From contig CP142453.1 of the NCBI GenBank assembly GCA_038049695.1, forward strand, positions 111,262,501 to 111,326,500: a stretch of 64,000 nucleotides of DNA. Direction: 5' to 3'. Origin of the DNA: Cinnamomum chago (taxonomy: Eukaryota; Streptophyta; Magnoliopsida; Laurales; Lauraceae). Shown here piece by piece: positions 1 to 13,300 of this stretch. Position 1 is the stretch's first letter; every line of letters starts with the position of its first letter. The notes below the pieces were generated by a model. That model was given only the letters and a program-made list of their open reading frames with translations, searched no databases and was not told where the DNA came from. The position numbers and the translations under genes are program-made.

Positions 1-2790
1 CCCTCCAATGTGCAATGGAGGCCACTGACCTAGGCCATGGGCCTTCCTGATCTCCCATTGACCCCATCCAGGTATGTATGATCTCACCTTCTATTTTCCC
101 TTCTTTTTACTCCTTCCTTTTAACATTCCTTCTTTCATTCCTCTCCGATATGGGATTACTAAACACCCAGAGTCCCAACCAACACACATTATCTCAACTT
201 CTACTCCAAGAGACACCTTATAATAATAATAATAATAAGCAGCCTCCTGAATCACTCTAATCCAGTCTGACCATTTGACCCTGTTTAATTTCCAGACTAG
301 GTTCTGTGGGCCCGAGTTATCGTATTCAATGTTAGGCCAAGTTGGACATACAATCAGATTGATCATATATAGAGCATTTGATTAATTAAGACATGAGAAA
401 TAAAGAGAATGTAATCATATGTTCTACACGTGATCAATATGATTGTAGTTCAAGTCCTGATTGGAGTGAAATTTGGCTGCCTGCACACAGGAGTCATGGA
501 TCTTGAGCGATTTAGATATCAGTGGTGAGCCCTACTGAAGGATATTTAGGGATAGCTTCAGATGATTCTAGAAGGCCATGAAATAAAATAAAATAAAATA
601 AAAGGCTTTTACTAGACCAAATTATTCAGTTTTACCTGGCCCCTGCTGATTGGTCCAGGACTGAACTCCTTCCATTGGGTCATGCTTCAATGCCCTGAAA
701 CTTCCAGAAAGTTGGTTCCTAGTAGCATGAATCAGCGCACACAATAGAAAAAGCCACACCAAACATGATGACACAAGAAAAAGAAAGAACCAACAGAAGG
801 GGGGGAAGAACTGTGCTGAGCTTAAGCCCTTTTTGAATCAAGCATCTCTCTCTCCCTCTCTTTCTCTTAAATCATGAACAGTTACCCTTAAACCATCATC
901 AAGAGTGGATTCATGCATACTTTTTAATTTCTCTTTTCAAATCAGTACATCCATTTCCACATCCCAACATTCCAAATCTCCACCATATTTTTGATCCCTT
1001 AGACCACGTGTCCCCGCGTGACACTTGATGGCATCATACCAAATTTTTTTAATGCCCCCCATTACTCAAAATAGCATCCACTGACCCCTATGTGTCTATA
1101 GGAGGAAATTAGCGGAATTTAATATTCCGTTTCGCAAATGGGTATCTAAATGTATCGCCAACTGGTGGGGAGCAATTGGGAGAGAAGGCACTTTCATGGA
1201 GACATCAGCAATCCACTCAGACTCTTTCAAGTCATTGTATTATGTGTAAAGCTTTGTTGTATCATAAGATTAAATCCTTAAGCTCATCGTGACCATACGA
1301 AAGCCCATGGCTACGTGGTCGCTTGCGAAGGGCTCAACTCTTTTTTAAGAGCAAGAAAATCTAGATTAGAAAGAAAAAATCTAGATTTCGGCCACCACTC
1401 AATCAATTGATATCCAAAGACATGTCGCACAAGGCCATGACAATTGAGATGCTTCCTAGAATGCCCTTGAAACGCGATGCAATATATAAAAATATAATGT
1501 CTATTGTGATTAGAAAGGAGTAAAACCTTTCACACTTCAATATCTGTTTTTCTTAGATATATGAGATAAGACTTCAATGATGATAATGATGATGGTTGAT
1601 CCCATTGTATAATCATTGCCCTATAGTAATGCAACTATTTACTGTATAATGTAATGAACCATACAAGTTGATGCATTATTGGCCCTCATATATGATGGTC
1701 CAACGATGAGACCTTTTCTCTTATAAAATGTATGTATATATACAAGTTTATAGGAGAATGTTGTCCTTTGGTCTTCTTATGGGGCCCACTTAGATGCATG
1801 TTTATTAGGGGGAGGACGGTAGATAGAAAGGTCTCCTTATGGACAAACAAGAGTAAGCAAAACCAACCCCCCCCCAAAAAAAAAAAATAATAATAATAAT
1901 AATAATTCTAGCCCTTGATATAACAACCTTAATATTTAATAGCATTTTAACGGTAGATTTTCTTGAGATTTAATCCAACGGTGAGTGAATGTTCAATAAG
2001 TGTAGGATTAAGTTTGGTGCCAAGTCATGGGATGACAAAATTATCAAAGGGCCTGCATTGATCAAGGTAGGCCTCGTGGGCCCCATAGGATTGGAGTGCA
2101 ATGTATTCCACTTGTAGGAGTACATTTTTCATTTTTATTAGCCCATATGAATATTTATTTTTTCTTTGTGATTTTGCCAAATCATCATTCTAACGACTTG
2201 ATCAATGTCTGATAAGTTTTCACCATCCAAAATAAGTATATAGTCTATCAAATGGTCTAATCCATTCGAATGGGTATTCAACCCAACATCGTTGACTATC
2301 ATGGGGGATCAGTGTTTTATGATCCACTCAGACGGATCATAAGGTGGGCCACTCTAGGTATTTAGGCAAGCGGTGCTCCCCTTATCATGAACACCGGTGT
2401 TCGGTGGAGGTTTACATATATGTATATATGAATACATATAGGCGCATACATGGGGCTGAGAGGTAGTGAGATTTGAAGGTCTGCATAGGGCCCTCCTATC
2501 TGTTAAAAAAATAAAAACTAACCCTATCATCTAGGGCACATAAGTTTAGTCCATTCAGATAGGTGCACAAACGGTCGATGGTATATAGTCCATTTAGAAC
2601 CATGCTGACTTGGTGGGACCCATGCAAATAGTGAGGAGGGATTTTAACTCGGATGGACAACCTGATAATATGCATACGTGTGTGAGATGGGAGTATATGT
2701 GATAATTGAAAGGATAATGGCATTTTGGGGAAGTCCCATGATTTGTAACAAAATGGGTATGGATTCTTTGTGGGGACATGGAATTGATGG
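1..2790. other. Intergenic region upstream of the MYB gene
   Basis: I see no gene in this stretch. It is AT-rich, with simple repeats: a TAA run near 219-238, an AAAAT run near 583-602, and a C-run, A-run and TAA run near 1866-1905. The short open frames have no recognisable domain and overlap low-complexity sequence. The last few hundred bases should hold the promoter of the MYB gene at 2928. Confidence 0.6.
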
Positions 2791-2802
2791 ATAGAAGTAG
2801 GG

Positions 2803-2810
2803 TATATATA
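2803..2810 (+). promoter_or_regulatory. TATA box of the MYB gene
   Basis: A TATATATA run lies about 120 bp upstream of the MYB start codon. It is the best TATA candidate in the region and would place transcription start near 2835-2840. This is inferred from motif and distance only. Confidence 0.5.
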
Positions 2811-2893
2811 CACATTCACACATCGTACAATCATCATGTCTTGCAAACTGGAAGACAGCCTTTTGGATTGAATCTAGTTATAGTAACTGTGTT

Positions 2894-2896
<3 letters not shown>

Positions 2897-2927
<31 letters not shown>
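2897..2927 (+). repeat. (AG)n microsatellite abutting the MYB start codon
   Basis: About fifteen AG dinucleotides run directly into the ATG at 2928, so they form the end of the 5' leader. GA repeats in plant leaders can be bound by BPC/GAGA-binding proteins, but here that is inference. The run will be length-polymorphic. Confidence 0.8.
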
Positions 2928-2932
<5 letters not shown>

Positions 2933-4823
2933 AAGTGCAGCCATGAACTGGGGAGTTGTGGAGGGAGGATGGAGGAAGGGGCCTTGGACTGCAGAAGAAG
3001 ATAAATTGCTCATTGATTATGTGAGCATGCACGGAGAAGGAAGATGGAACTCTGTGGCTGGGATTTCAGGTAACCAGTGACTAGTACTTTTTTTCAGCAG
3101 TGCTTCCTGTACTGTAACAACCTTTGAGGACTACTGTATGGGTCTAGTGAGTTGGTGCATGACTCATTGACTGAGTGAGAATGAAAAGGAATTTTCCAAG
3201 GGCCAGGCTTGATGTTCTTCAGGCCTTTAGTTTGAACTAGTGAAACAGGCCTGACTTGCTGGATTTGTTCAAATGTTGTGAGTTTTCCTGGCCCAGCCCA
3301 TTGATGGGCCGGATTTCATCTGATTGTCCTTGAGTCTTGCTGAATCAAAACCGAGTCATACTCCTTTATCATTTCTGTCCTACTCTGTTTCTTATATAAT
3401 AAATGTTTTAAGAATGATCATTTGTGAATTGTGTATCTTTGATCATCATATATATAGTGTGACTTTCATTGTGGGCCCTATGGGCCCTCATATACATTGA
3501 CATCTCATATATATTGACATTCACCATTAAACAGGATGCTATGAAATGTATATAGCTCAAGATTCACCCTGATTGGATTCAACTGAATCATGACCGTCCA
3601 ATCGGTGTCCTGTAAAATGAACACTGAGATGAAAACTGGTCCATCCATCCATTACTAAGGCCCTCAATGGTTACAGTCATCCAATCTGTGTGATTCTCAA
3701 ATGTTTTGCAATCCATGGTGAAGTCCTCTTATCTAGCATTAACCCATGTTAAAAAAAAAAAAAAAAAAAAAAAGTAGGATCAAGTAGCATTAACCCATGT
3801 TGATTTTTTATTTCAGGGTTGAAAAGGAATGGGAAGAGTTGTAGGCTGAGATGGGTCAATTACTTGAAGCCAGACCTCAAAAAAGGTCAGATTACCCCTG
3901 ATGAAGAGAAGATCATTATAGACCTACATGCTAGGTTGGGAAACAGGTGAGTGAGGCTACAATGCATCATGGATTACTTATGCAGTGCAAATGGGTCAGG
4001 CCTGTCTTGAATTTGTCTGTGTCCAGCTTGTTTCTTAACAATCCTTATTACATTCAGGTCTAGAGCCAACCCATTCCATAAAACCATAGATACATTGTCT
4101 AACAAGATCTGTAAAACTTCATTTGTGATTCCACAACCCTGTTGGGCCTTGAACATCAGGCTCATCCAAGCCTAGTCCACTGAGAAATAGAGTTAACCCG
4201 CAGCAGATTAGGCTCCTGCTCGAAATGGATTTCCTGGCCCAGTTGCTTCCTATGGATTTTCCTTGTAGAATTCTTAATGTTCTTATCATTATGTTGAGTT
4301 GTTCATTTATTTGAGCAAAAATTGCAATAATAGGTGGTCCATAATTGCGCGAAGTCTGCCAGGAAGAACCGACAATGAGATCAAGAATTATTGGAGGACT
4401 CATTTCAAGAAAAATGAGAAACAATCCAATAAATCAGCAAAGGCGAAAGCTCGAGCCTTAAGGCACCAGCAACAGCAACAGCAACAACAAAAATTACAAC
4501 AAGTTCATCATCAACTACACAAACAAGAAGAAGTTGATATGAAAAGGATAATATCGCAACTCGAAGAGGGTGACTATAAAGTGTCATCAGTTGCGCAAGG
4601 TCAGCCGGAGATGGTGTTCATGTATCCAATGATGGCAGACGAGCCATGGCTATCGTCGACCTTGCCAGAGGCCATGGTGAGTGAGGACAGTCTCTGGGGT
4701 GGACTATGGAATTGGGATGGCATTCATGCTAACTTGGACCACATGAGTGCAACCAACAAGGCTGTGGAGAAGAATGAAATGTCTTCCTTTTATCCAGGAT
4801 ATTTCAACCAAAGTCTCATTTAA
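2928..4823 (+). CDS. R2R3-MYB transcription factor, three exons
   Basis: The exons are 2928-3069, 3817-3946 and 4334-4823, all with GT-AG introns, giving 253 residues. The introns sit at the usual R2R3-MYB positions, after the R2 Gly and after GN(R). The R2 repeat spans about residues 15-66 with Trp20, Trp40 and Trp60. The R3 repeat spans about 67-117, with Ile73 replacing the first Trp as is normal, then Trp92 and Trp111. The DNA-contact part reads [13 protein letters not shown] and ends in WRTHFKK. A run of eight Gln (136-143) follows, then a Gln/His-rich segment and an acidic, Trp-containing C-terminus that could activate transcription. The bHLH-binding signature of R3 is not complete. The protein should be a nuclear DNA-binding regulator. 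The subgroup is not certain, so no gene symbol is given. A possible poly(A) signal AATAAA lies near 5032. Confidence 0.93.
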
Positions 4824-7362
4824 GAACAGGAATTTTGTTTCAATTCCTTATCCCATTCAAGGGACTCGGTTACTGTTGCCTTCTTTTGTCAGCAACATGC
4901 AAATCAAATACCTAGAATAATTGTTGTTCTTGTTGTTCAAACTATAGATAGATGACTTGACATATAGCATTCATATGTGAAATGTCTAGTTGTTTCAAGG
5001 GTTACATGTTAAAGCAAATGATGTTCATTTCAATAAATTTGAAAGCTTGGATGATGATAAGATGGAGGGAAATTTATGTATACTCAAATTCCTCTTCCTA
5101 ACATTTACAAGGAACCACTTCTTTTTTTTTTTTTAGACCAAACTACCTATACTCTCTATTAACAATACAAAAATGAAGAACTAAAAGTGAATATAAAAAA
5201 ATGACCATCAAATAACAACCCCAACAACACATTTCCGGAAGGCCATCCCTCTAGTAGTTTAATATCTAGAAAAATCAAGATCCCATCTGCATCTCCACCT
5301 TATATCGTCGAGAAGGTGGGGGCCGGGGATTCTTGGGGTGGGGATTAAAAGAAGAGAGAGAGAGAGAGAGAGAGTAAAGGGGACGGCATTTATGTCTTTC
5401 TAAATCTCAGTTTGGTCAACATGACAGAAGAACATTTCTACTACTGGTCAAGATGGTCGGCATATATTGCTAGAAGAGTACAGGTGGTCGTATGAAAAAA
5501 TAAGAGAGAAAACTGTATGAAAAATAAAAAAGTAAAACAAAAAAGAGGTGGTTGTTTGTAAATTTAAAAAAAAAAAAAAAGAAAAGAAAAAAGAGTAAAA
5601 AGCCAAGTGGTTACATGTAACTTTTCCTTTCATGTACCATAGACTATTATTGTGGATGTTGTGACAGTCTCACAATATTGTCATAAATGTTTGGATGAAT
5701 ATCATTTATAAGATCTCAAGCAAATCTTCCAGATTCCACATTCTCAAGGGCTCTGCTTGGATCTTCTCACTTACAGGTAAAGTAAAATTATTCAAATGCA
5801 GAAATCAGTCTAGGAAGATCCAAATGGGCTCAATGAATCCATAGTTCTAGATAACTTTTATAATGCTTGTACCTCTTGTTTCTTTTCTTTCCCTTTCTTG
5901 TATTTCTTTCTTTTTTAATGTTAGCTTTGGTTACTGATTTAAAAAAAAAAAAAAAAAAAAAACTTTTATACTGCTTGAACAGAATCAAAGATATTCACAT
6001 TGATAACAGCAAAAGTCCTGCCTAAGCCCAATTGTGACTCTTGCCAAATATGCATGCAGATTGCACATGGTGAAGATCGGGCCAAATCGGGCTTTGACCC
6101 AATTGTGCAAATTGTTGGGACTGAGCCCAGACCAGACTCGAGGAATAAACTAAAACCTGGAGCTGGATAATTCCAGGCAGAATATTTAGGCTCAGGATTT
6201 GAGCTGGTTTAGTTAGGCAATTGGACATGCCCACCCATCACCCTAGTAAAAAGAGGTGCGGTTCTGTAGATGGCTATCAAATAAATACCCACACATCACC
6301 CTAGTAAATCACTTTTCCATCTCCACTCAAATCATTTTGCATGGGAGATTATTTGATTGCTATTTATAGAACTTCACCTTTATTTCTTCGAGTTTAGCTA
6401 ATTTTAGGAATACTCAGAATTCATAGGAATTCAATTTATTTTACTTGCTACGCAAATGAACAGGCCCTTAACGATAGCAAATTACATCGCCACCTGGAAG
6501 CCGAGCCTAAAATATAGGGCTGTTCATGGGCCAGTTCAGCCAGGAAAAGCCTAAGACAAGGCCCATTTGAGAAACAGGTCAAGTTTAGGCACAGGTCCAG
6601 CCTACCAGACTAAAAGTTAGGTCACAAGACTTTATATTCCCCCCTTATTAAGTATGCAGCCTACCAGCCCAAAAGTTAGGTCACAAGATTTTATATTACC
6701 CTCAAATTAAGTACGTCAGGAACAAACCAAAAGCATAGCTTTAAAACTTGGACTCTGTCTTCCGACAGCTTCAAAAGTGTATTCACCACTAATTTATGAA
6801 ATAAAACATGCACTTTCATCTAAAGAAGAAATTTTCTTTTCCATTGTCTCACCAAATAGTAAAATGTTAAAACATGTGATCATTGAATAATAACTGCATT
6901 TGTAGCTGATGATGTTCGATTGATACTAACAAAAGTTATTAATGTTATCCAGTAATCAAGAAAACAATGGAGTGGCGCCCCACCATTAAATTAAATATTG
7001 AACCATGATAAGATACTTGTCAGAAAACAATCTAAAAGAGGATCTCCACAGCAAGTGTGCCATCGTCGCAGGCATGAGATCGAACCAGTCATCACACGAG
7101 GCTTCTTGCCCTGAACATGCAGTGGCGCAAGAATCAGGCCAGTCGACTCTCCCGGTGAGCCAAACATGTAAGTTGATTATATGGATACTTGGCCACTTAT
7201 GTCACATTGAGCTGCACATGTCCCACTTTATCAGAAGTGGGTCATGTCCAGTGGACCTCACCAGAAGAATGGCATATATCTCCAGATTATATGAGGCTAG
7301 AACATGTGCTTTGAGATCCTCTTCAATTGTCTTCACACAAATAACTTTCAGGATTCACTGTT
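4824..7362. other. Spacer between the MYB and decarboxylase genes
   Basis: No gene is seen. The stretch holds the MYB 3' end, A- and T-runs, an AG microsatellite near 5354-5374, and a tandem duplication with a period of about 59 bp starting near 6599 and 6658 (core CCTACCAG and AAAAGTTAGGTCACAAGA). The decarboxylase gene points into this spacer from the right, so its 3' UTR should lie below 7363. Confidence 0.55.
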
Positions 7363-10300
7363 TTATGGGTCTGCCAATAGGGCAGATGCCTGGTCCTGCA
7401 ACACTTTCCATGCTGCCTTAATATGCCTCTCTTCTGTCAATGGTGCTCCCACTGCAAACCGCAGAATCAACTGTCCAGATAGAACCTGCTTAAAATGGTT
7501 AGAATCAACATGTCCAACTTGGTCACTGCAAGTATCCCTGGGGAGAAATCAAGTTTGATAAAATTGCAAAGAACTAAATTATTTAATCTAAAACGTAGCA
7601 ACTTACTGTATGTGATATGAAGATTTTTCCACTTGAATTTACGGTATCCATTAAGTTATAGTTTAATTTGTAGCCATCATCTTGACCATCAGGACGAGGC
7701 AGAAGACGGAAACAGACAAGTGAAAATGTACGAGGTACAACCACCTGCATAAAGCAACAGGCAATAAAAGGATAGATGAGAATACTTGCATAAAATCACA
7801 AAAACAATACTGCTTAAATTGATGTCCCTAAACTAACTAAAAACATGTGTAAAATTTCCATCCCTCAATTTCTCCCATTTTATCAAACATTTATAGGAGA
7901 TATAGTCTTTAGAAATCCTCCAATTTTATTTATTAATATTGTTTTTTTTTTCTTTTTGTAGCTACCTCAGTGATTAGAAATCATGCACTCTACTCAGTAC
8001 TCACACACTCATGCCCCTAACCAGCTGAGGGACAAATCCTCCAGTTTTTTCCTAGTAGTACTCCATTTTTTCTTTTTTTGAATTGTATTCTAGTAGTATG
8101 TGGGAATCCCAAAATACTTATTGAGATCAAAAGAGTCGTCGAAAGTGAGAATTTCTCTCATCCTCGAAAATATATGAATTGTCTTTGATTGGAACACTAA
8201 GGAATTACATGATTTTTTTTAGGAAAAAAAGAAAAGTTGACCTGAAAAAATGTTAAGGGAATCAAAGATTTCCAGTCATATTGTCGGCACGCGCGGATAG
8301 AGAACATCCATGGTTATTGATGTGTTCTTCCTAGAGGTTACCTTAAGTAATGGCTACACCTATTGCCTACACATTTGACTTCCACTTCCGAGGACAGTTC
8401 TAGGTAATATCCAAATAAAATGAAAACAGAAAAAGAAAAAAAGTCCTTAATTCTACAAAACCTTTAGTTTTTAGGGAGGTTTAAGGCAATATCCAAATAA
8501 AGTACACACACAACAGTAGTTTTACGAATTTCAGAGAACTATGTAATAGAAAATTTTCATCATTCTGAAGATCTAGGGAGCCAAACTAGGTCTAAATTTC
8601 CCCATGAGTGCCCTGAAGAATGGCTTTAGTTAAGGAGCTACATGGCATAAAAACCCAAACCAGATATTGGAAAAAAGTTTTTCTGGGCAAATGATATAAA
8701 CATAAGCTGGCCCTAGCAAATTCAATCCTTGGACCTCTCCCATAATGGGATTATACCTTACTACACTGCATGCTGATTCAGCAATTCTTGGGAACATTTT
8801 GTTCCCTGTTCTGTGTCACTCAACTAACGAAATTTCATAGCATGACTATAAATGGGATAGCTTGGTGGTAGGCATTTGAAGTCTAGATATCTCCTTTATT
8901 CTAGAAAGCAGCCACCATGTTCTTCTTCATTCTTCAGGTATTCTTCTCCATTTCCAAAGCCTGCTCTATGAAATGATATAATAGACTTGATAAGTGTCTG
9001 ATTGCTCACTTGCAATCCATCTTGGAAGGGTGTATTTACGGCCTGAGTGACTGTAATACCTCAAGAATAAAATCATTACAGCACAAGCAAGACAGAGACA
9101 TTCCTTCTATCAAAGAAAGATGTCAAGATATTTTTTCTGTAAGCAAATGAAAGGAGCTATAGCCTACGCATGAAGTAAATAGTGTTTCTAGTTACACCCT
9201 ACACATGAAGTAAATAGGAATTCTAGTTTCTTACATATGATGAACTGCCCATAGAAAATGGTAAAGACAGGTATAACTTGGTCACAGACACATAAGATGG
9301 TCTTCAGGACAAGAATCATGTCTGAAGACCCAATACCACAAAATGTTTACACGTGGGGATAGAAACAAACATGTTTGTGTCAGAAACAGCAATGAGGTGT
9401 CAAACATAAAGCACCTAGAAAAACTGACACCATTAAATGCTTGTTGTACGTGTATACATGTCAACATTTACAAGTCACAGAATATGAAACTTTGGTTGCT
9501 TATACTAGGGAGGTTATACCTCTCTTATAACCTCTTTTGGGGTAGGATTGTTTTTGTTTCTCTTTTTAATGGAAGTTTCTGTTATCGATAAAAAGAAAAA
9601 AAGTCACAGAATATGAAGTCTACACACCAGAAACAAAATGAGATGATAAAATTGTGTTGGTATATGTTATCCAAAAAAAAAAAATGTGTCGGTATATAGA
9701 CCTTAGTTCAGAAATTTATGAGCTATAAAATGAAAAACCATAAGAATAGAACTGAAGAAGAGCATCATCATCATCTGTAAAGACTTGTCCCGGTTATGTT
9801 GAGGTCGGCTGAATGAATTCTGTTTCTCCATTCCAATCTATCCTGAGCCAAATCCTTAGATAAGTTGCACTTCTTCAGATCTATTTTTAATACTTCCATC
9901 CACGTCCTCTTCGGCCCACCCTTCCCCTTGGTGGGCCAGCAACCTGCATAGCCAAACTTTTCATTATCGGTGCCGTTGCCGGCCTGCATTGGACATGCCC
10001 AAACCATCTCAAAAGGGTTTCTCTATTTTTAACCCCTAATGATGCTACCCCTAAATACTCTCAAAATTGCTCATTTCTAATTTTATCCTTCCTAGTTGCT
10101 TTTGAGATAACAACTGAATAAGAGCATTAAGAAGGAAAAAAAAAGTGTACAACACCGGCACTAAAATTTATGAACAAAAAAACAAGTGTTATTTTTATTC
10201 CCCTTATTAGAAGTGTCACTATGTCTATTGCATCATTTTCAGATGCTAAAACTGTCCTTATAACATGGATTAAGCCAGAAATTCTTGAAGTCTTGCAATA

Positions 10301-13300
10301 AAACACAGAAAGAATGAAGATAACAGAGGAAACAAAGAGGTATATTACCTCAAACCTAGAATCAGCAGCAACTAGTTCTTCAAATAATTCAGCCAACTTG
10401 ATATGATTTCTTATGTACCTTTGTAGGTTTTGGAGACCATATAGTCTCAACACCATCCATAGCTTTAGTGATCTGCAGTTTAGACTCAAAAAATAAAAAT
10501 AATATATGTAATTTGACTCTCGAGAACAAAGATGACATTTAATGTTCTTGACATTATAAAGAAATCAGTTCAGAGGAGTCATGAGTTGAAACTTGAAGTT
10601 GAAATGTTATATGTACACTATTCATATCAAAATTTGCTGACTATGTGCTCGTGTAAAGTTTGTTTATCACACCATTTCTCTACATATGGGGGGTGGTACA
10701 ATGATTCAGACAAATGATCTGATGGGTCCACTTTGGATGAGAAAGATGCAAAAAATCTCAAATCAAAATAACTAACCTTACAATAAAAGGCCAAGAAACA
10801 AATAGCTAAATGATGGTTGCACTGATCATTACTAGACTCTGGATCCCAGTTCTCCTCTTCCATTATAGGTATTCTGCAGATTTTGGATCAGATCCAACTG
10901 GCATGCTTTCAGTTTCAACGAGTTCTTCTGCACTGATGACTGCATACCTCTTCTGTTATGTCTGGTGGGACCCACTACTGATATCCTTTATCCAAGATCT
11001 ATGAGCAATTCTGGTCTGGCTGCCATTTCTGAGGAGCTTACCATTATTTTTGGAGATGTTCTCTCCTTTATTCGAAGCGATTCCTATCCATTTTCATGGA
11101 TCGACAATTTTCTGGACCCAGACTTATCTCAGTTGTCAAGTTTTTTTGTGCACCATTCTGCTTGGTCTAATAAGACTCCACAACAAGGTATGTAACTCTC
11201 TCTAGGTCCATTTATGTGTCTTCACAAAACAAAGCATCTTTCAATCCAGGAGACTATGGGGCATCTGTGATAAGGCCAATCAGACCAACGTTCAAAACAC
11301 CATGGCTCACATGTATGGAAATGGCTGCCTTAGAGAACCTTTTGTGATGCCAAGATCAAAGAAAGCGAAATCATAAGCATTACATTATTATGCTTATGGG
11401 ATGTGCACAGTAGATGTGGAATAAATAGATCATTTCCTTCATTTTCATGTTGCTCAAAAGGTTTTGAATCATGGTGCTATCTTGGTTTGGAGCTTCATGT
11501 GCTCTTCCAAGTTCTATCTCCTCTCATTTTTGGACATGGTTTTTGGGTTTCAAAAATCAAGGTGAACACTGACATGGTTCTATGTTTGTGTCGTAGTTTC
11601 ATCTTTGTGAAAAGAGGAATAGGAGGTTGTTTGATAATCACATGACCAAGACTCATGAGAAACTTTTCTTGATTTGCCATCAAATATCTTAGTGGGAGAT
11701 TGTAGGAGAATGGCTTGAAAGGGTTTCAGCCTATTGTCTGGACTCTGGAGAGAAAATTAGTGGAGGTTATATAGATGATTCTCACCATGCTAAGCTTTTA
11801 ATCAGGTGGAGGATTTCATTCTAGTTGCAATAAATATATGTTCTGGGTTCATATGTAGCATCATTTACACTCCCCTCTTAACAGATGGTACATAGTACAA
11901 CTTCTACTTGAATGCATGAAATCCTGGTTTTCTTAGAACCATGGGCATGGGCGGCTCCACATATATCACAGTGGGGTCAATTCACCCCACTGAGATCCGA
12001 AAAAGCATTTAAAAATAAAATTTTTATTTCATGAATTAAACTTATAAGAAGCTTTTGACCCCACTCAATTTAAGAGTTTCACCCCACATTAGCTAACTTT
12101 ACACTTTTTCTTTGTTGCTGTGGTAGTGAACAAAAGTCACAATAAAATACCCACCCCCTAAGTTAATGGGCCAACTATCTACCAAAAATTAAATAAAATT
12201 AATGGGCCCACATTACTGATATGCGCTCTAGCAACAAGTTGTTAGAACTTAAAAGAATTTGACATTGCTAGAAAATTAGTGGAGACAAAGAAGGATATCG
12301 TATACCGATTGTTTTATTTTCTTTTAAAATTGGTGTTGATTTTACCAACAATGACTGCTACTGTAGAAAGAGCTTTTTCAGTAATGAAGTACGTAAATAA
12401 CAGGTTGCGTAACCGAATAGGAGATCAATGGATGAATGACTGTTTGGTTACATATATTGAAAAATATGTGGTTGCTAGTGTTGATAATGACTCTATTATG
12501 CAACGACTTCAACGCATGAAAACTTGTTGAGGACAGCTGTAGGAATTAATGTATTTGGATTTTTCTTTTGGATTAAGAACCATTAGTAACAATGTATTAA
12601 AATTTCTTCTTCTTTTTTTTTTTAGAATTCAATATTATCTTTATCAGATGATCGGAAATAGATTATTTGGGAATTTTATACTGTACTTGTCGAATTATTG
12701 AAAGTAGATGACAAATGTTGATAAAGGGAAAAATAAATTTATTCGATTTGCAAAAGATAAGTCTTTTGTTGACCCCATTGACTCGAATTCCTGGAGCCAC
12801 CACTGACCATGGGGCCTGTTCTTTTAGTGGAATTTCTTACAGGAATTTTATGTGCTGGAGTATTTTTGGACATGATGTCATGGCTTATTCCATGGCATTT
12901 GCAAATGCCATGTTTATTCACAGGAATTCCAAAATTCCAGCCATGGTCTCAGATTACATTTGGAATTCATAGAATTCCAAGTTTCAACCCTTTTACTTAT
13001 TGGTGGAATTTCTGGATGCTTAAGACAAAGGAGGATTCAGGAATTCCACTATGTTGGAGAATTCAGAATTTCTCCAGACAAGAATTTCTTAAATTCTAAT
13101 AAAGAAACAGGCCCTTGGGATCTATGACAGAGGGATCATTTGGATTAGTCGAGGATTCTGGGAATCCTCTAAATCAAATTTAGGAATGTCATGGACTCCA
13201 TGGTGGGACTCCATGCATCTTCTGCCCATAGTAAAAAAATAAATAAATAAACTAGTTTGAATATATCTATAAACACACACAAACACAAAGGAAAGTATCA

